Below the pieces are notes generated by a model. It did not search any database. It was not told the DNA's origin and was given only the letters and a program-made list of their open reading frames with translations. Made by a program: the position numbers and the translations under genes. 64,000 nt of DNA, taken from positions 62,001 to 126,000 of the forward strand of contig JAFUNC010000004.1 in the NCBI GenBank assembly GCA_017473115.1, in the 5' to 3' direction. Shown piece after piece: positions 62,081-64,000 of the stretch (positions are counted from its first letter, which is position 1; each line of letters opens with the position of its first letter). This DNA is from Lachnospiraceae bacterium. GTDB taxonomy: Bacteria > Bacillota > Clostridia > Lachnospirales > Lachnospiraceae.

Positions 62081-62560
62081 CTACTTATGATAGGGTTCCT
62101 TATGAATAATACGAAAACATCGATACACCTGTTCCAAAAGAATCACCCGCATTAACTGATGCGGAAATGTCATAGGCGAAAAACTCAGAAGTTCATCCGC
62201 TCTTTGATATACATCTTTGGATAAGCCCAGAGAACCGCCAATTACAAAACAAATATCCGATTTGCCTTCTACACCCAAACGTTCCAATTTCTCAGCAAAT
62301 TTAACGGATGATACTTCTTTGCCTTCAATCGCTAATACTATTACATACATAGAATCAGTAATATGCTTTAAAATCCGTTCGCCTTCTTTGCTTTTTATCT
62401 GTTCTTCAATCGCTTCCGGTGCATTATTGGGAGTGTTTTCATCCGGCACTTCCACAATTTTAATTTTACAATAACGGCTTAAACGTTTTGTAAACTCATC
62501 CACCGCATCCCGATAGAATTTTTCTTTTACTTTACCCACGGTAACCAATGTAATATTCAA
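62081..62560 (-). CDS. rlmH: 23S rRNA (pseudouridine1915-N3)-methyltransferase RlmH
   Basis: 159 residues, as in Bacillus. SPOUT fold: [40 protein letters not shown] and a closing [20 protein letters not shown]. It methylates pseudouridine 1915 in helix 69, the same helix modified by RluD-type enzymes such as the one at 15.2-16.1 kb. I chose the TTG at 62560, 5 nt after GGGTGA; a GTG three codons upstream lies inside that site. Confidence 0.93.
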   Translation of the reverse strand: MNITLVTVGKVKEKFYRDAVDEFTKRLSRYCKIKIVEVPDENTPNNAPEAIEEQIKSKEGERILKHITDSMYVIVLAIEGKEVSSVKFAEKLERLGVEGKSDICFVIGGSLGLSKDVYQRADELLSFSPMTFPHQLMRVILLEQVYRCFRIIHKEPYHK

Positions 62561-62636
62561 AGAATTCACCCATTCTTATTTTTATATAGTCATCATACGT
62601 TTCACAATAAAAATTACGAAATATAACCGATCGGTT

Positions 62637-63497
62637 TTATTCAAAATATTCACTGTATTTTTGTTCGGTATAATATTCGGCATAATCATCACCCAAATCA
62701 GAAAATGCACCAAGAATTGAATTTTTCATATAATCGAAACGTTCAAAATATACCTGCTCATCTTCATCCACATCGCCGGGTACATTTTTTTCGACAATTT
62801 CTTTTGTAAGATTTGCAGCACACCATTCGTCCAATTCTTTTAATTTTGCCTTTTCCGTTTCTCCCTCGCTGCCGGTATTTTTCAGGCTGACAAAGGATAC
62901 AATTCCGGAAACCAATAAAGCCCCGAAGAAAATACCCATAATGGAATATGCAATAATAGCATTAAATCCGGAAAAATTCATAGGTACCACACCAAGAATC
63001 ACAAGTACCATAAAAACAATGCCGGCAACACCAAATGCAGTAAGCATAATACCACTGGATTTTAGTTCGCTGCGTTTTTCTTCTACAGTTTTAAATTCCT
63101 TCGCCGGAGCCGCTTTTCGTGTCACAACTCTGGGGCTGTCAGGATTTTGTGCAGCCTCTAACGCCTGCGGATTCGTGCTTCGCATGAATTCAGCCGCACA
63201 TTTCACTGCTCCTTCACGCTCTTCGTCCGAAACAAATAACTCATATTTATTTGACTGATCAGCGTCTTCTCCTTTTAACTGAATGTGCTGTGCTTTAGTC
63301 GAAAAAACAGATGAAAACCCTTCTTTTCTCAAATGGTCCTCTATCATTTTTACATGTTTTTCGTCACCAAACAAAAGCGAACAGGATTCTTCCACTCTGT
63401 CTTCTTCGTTTAAACTTTTTACTAACGTACTGCCGCAATCGGCACATTTTTCAATTCCTTCTCTATATTCTGTTTTACAATTAGGACACCAGGGCAT
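62637..63497 (-). CDS. Zinc-ribbon membrane protein with DUF2007-like domain
   Basis: 286 residues. N-terminal zinc ribbon CPNCKTEYREGIEKCADCG (residues ~4-22), then FGDEKHVKMIEDHLRKEGFS...KYELFVSDEEREGAVKCAAEF, which resembles the DUF2007/signal-transducing type domain (~45-120). A linker and two membrane helices (~160-185 and ~190-215) and a cytoplasmic acidic tail (DVDEDEQVYFERFDYMKNSI) follow. ATG at 63497 after AGAGAGG; the longer in-frame extension upstream is not credible. Function unknown; a palindrome AACCGATCGGTT (62625-62636) follows the stop codon. Confidence 0.65.
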   Translation of the reverse strand: MPWCPNCKTEYREGIEKCADCGSTLVKSLNEEDRVEESCSLLFGDEKHVKMIEDHLRKEGFSSVFSTKAQHIQLKGEDADQSNKYELFVSDEEREGAVKCAAEFMRSTNPQALEAAQNPDSPRVVTRKAAPAKEFKTVEEKRSELKSSGIMLTAFGVAGIVFMVLVILGVVPMNFSGFNAIIAYSIMGIFFGALLVSGIVSFVSLKNTGSEGETEKAKLKELDEWCAANLTKEIVEKNVPGDVDEDEQVYFERFDYMKNSILGAFSDLGDDYAEYYTEQKYSEYFE

Positions 63498-63619
63498 ATT
63501 ATAGAACCTCTCTTTTCTTATAACTTTTTTATTTAGAATACATATTTCATCCGTCCAAACTCTGTTTCTGATACATATCATCATATCAGACCCGGACACA
63601 TAAATCATAACACAATATT

Positions 63620-63663
63620 GTGAAAAAGAAAAGGAGACATGTATTTTATACACATCTCCTTTT
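63620..63663 (-). terminator. Terminator downstream of the glutamate synthase gene
   Basis: On the minus strand AAAAGGAGA (63655-63663) pairs with TCTCCTTTT (63629-63637), with a further imperfect GTGTAT/ATACAT extension of the stem, then TTTTTC. Confidence 0.8.
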
Positions 63664-63686
63664 ATCATCTTTATAAAAATAAAATT

Positions 63687-64000
63687 TTACTTATTAGAAA
63701 GATATTCGTGAATACCTTTCGCACCTGCACGGCCTGCACCCATAGCAAGAATTACGGTTGCTGCGCCTGTCACGGCATCACCACCGGCATAAACACCTTC
63801 TTTGGTTGTCTTACCATTCTCTTCTTCAGCAATGATACATTTCCATTTATTTACTTCAAGACCTTCTGTCGTAGAAGAAATCAAAGGATTAGGGGATGTA
63901 CCCAGTGACATAATAACCGCATCCACATCAATTACAAATTCACTTCCCGCAACTTCTACAGGACGTCTTCTGCCGGAAGCATCCGGTTCACCAAGTTCCA
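63687..64000 (-). CDS. gltA: Glutamate synthase small subunit-type oxidoreductase, C-terminal part (5' end outside window)
   Basis: The open frame runs to the right edge, giving about the last 105 residues. SGRRRPVEVAGSEFVIDVDA, IMSLGTSPNPLISS and GVYAGGDAVTGAATVILAMG are the C-terminal FAD/NADPH-binding region of GltD/GltA-type proteins (NADPH-dependent glutamate synthase small subunit and the related dihydropyrimidine-type flavoproteins). It supplies electrons for glutamate synthesis from glutamine and 2-oxoglutarate, or for sulfide dehydrogenase-type complexes, in the cytoplasm. The dinucleotide and Fe-S parts are not visible. Symbol by family likeness only. Confidence 0.85.
   Translation of the reverse strand, partial: ELGEPDASGRRRPVEVAGSEFVIDVDAVIMSLGTSPNPLISSTTEGLEVNKWKCIIAEEENGKTTKEGVYAGGDAVTGAATVILAMGAGRAGAKGIHEYLSNK

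Noticed and set aside
62625..62636. Perfect palindrome AACCGATCGGTT after the zinc-ribbon gene
   Set aside because: No loop longer than four bases and no T-tract; too short to call a terminator or operator.

Overview
The window looks like a chromosome segment of a low-to-moderate GC Gram-positive anaerobe of the class Clostridia, most probably family Lachnospiraceae. The reasons are the gene order (a radical-SAM/DUF2344 pair, RNase G, rplU-prp-rpmA, obgE, yhbY, nadD, rsfS), the L27 N-terminal extension paired with the Prp protease, a divergent lexA/yneA-like SOS pair with CGAAC-N4-GTTCG boxes, the mreBCD-pbp2-minCDE-rodA-mgsA cluster, and sporulation-associated genes (yqfC, yqfD, a BofC-like protein, a SpoVB-like flippase). 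The family assignment is an inference from gene content; no rRNA is present. I see no phage, insertion sequence, CRISPR array, tRNA or rRNA.

Layout. (1) 1-9.1 kb, plus strand: end of a radical SAM gene, its DUF2344 partner, an RNase E/G family gene, a protein with eight SHOCT-like repeats, then the ribosomal/GTPase block rplU-prp-rpmA-obgE-yhbY-nadD/yqeK-rsfS. (2) 9.1-12.4 kb: SOS module, with lexA (minus) and a LysM cell-division-inhibitor-like gene (plus) separated by four LexA-like boxes, then a XerS-like recombinase and ttcA on the minus strand. (3) 12.6-14.1 kb: AI-2E/PerM family transporter. (4) 14.4-20.5 kb, minus strand: cytidylate-kinase-like protein, rluD-type pseudouridine synthase, a degenerate dehydroquinate-synthase-like protein, sepF, yggS, a HlyD-like protein and a small P-loop protein. 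(5) 20.6-30.5 kb, minus: one long cell-shape and division cluster, mreB-mreC-mreD-pbp2-minC-minD-minE-rodA-mgsA-dac. (6) 30.6-42.7 kb, minus: methionine-gamma-lyase-like gene, TIGR01440 gene, miaA, a hypothetical gene, mutL, two unknown membrane proteins, a small conserved protein and mutS, then a large inverted repeat and an XRE regulator. (7) 42.8-50.1 kb, minus: SulP transporter, miaB, and the proline genes proB and proA split by DUF896, SUKH-like and formyl-THF cyclo-ligase genes. (8) 50.2-64 kb, minus: two flavoproteins, BofC-like, flippase, ybeY-phoH-yqfD-yqfC, a CASTOR/POLLUX-like channel, a pyrimidine-nucleoside phosphorylase, rlmH, a zinc-ribbon protein and the 3' end of a glutamate synthase small subunit gene.

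How it works together. Most of the window is conserved housekeeping: ribosome and tRNA maturation, mismatch repair, elongation/division machinery and the SOS checkpoint. The least explained parts are the SHOCT-repeat protein, the histidine-free AroB-like protein, the small NTPase before dac, the two membrane proteins between mutL and mutS, the SUKH-like gene inside the proline cluster, and the roughly 230-bp imperfect palindrome upstream of mutS. I do not see a clearly new multi-gene defence or mobile system here.
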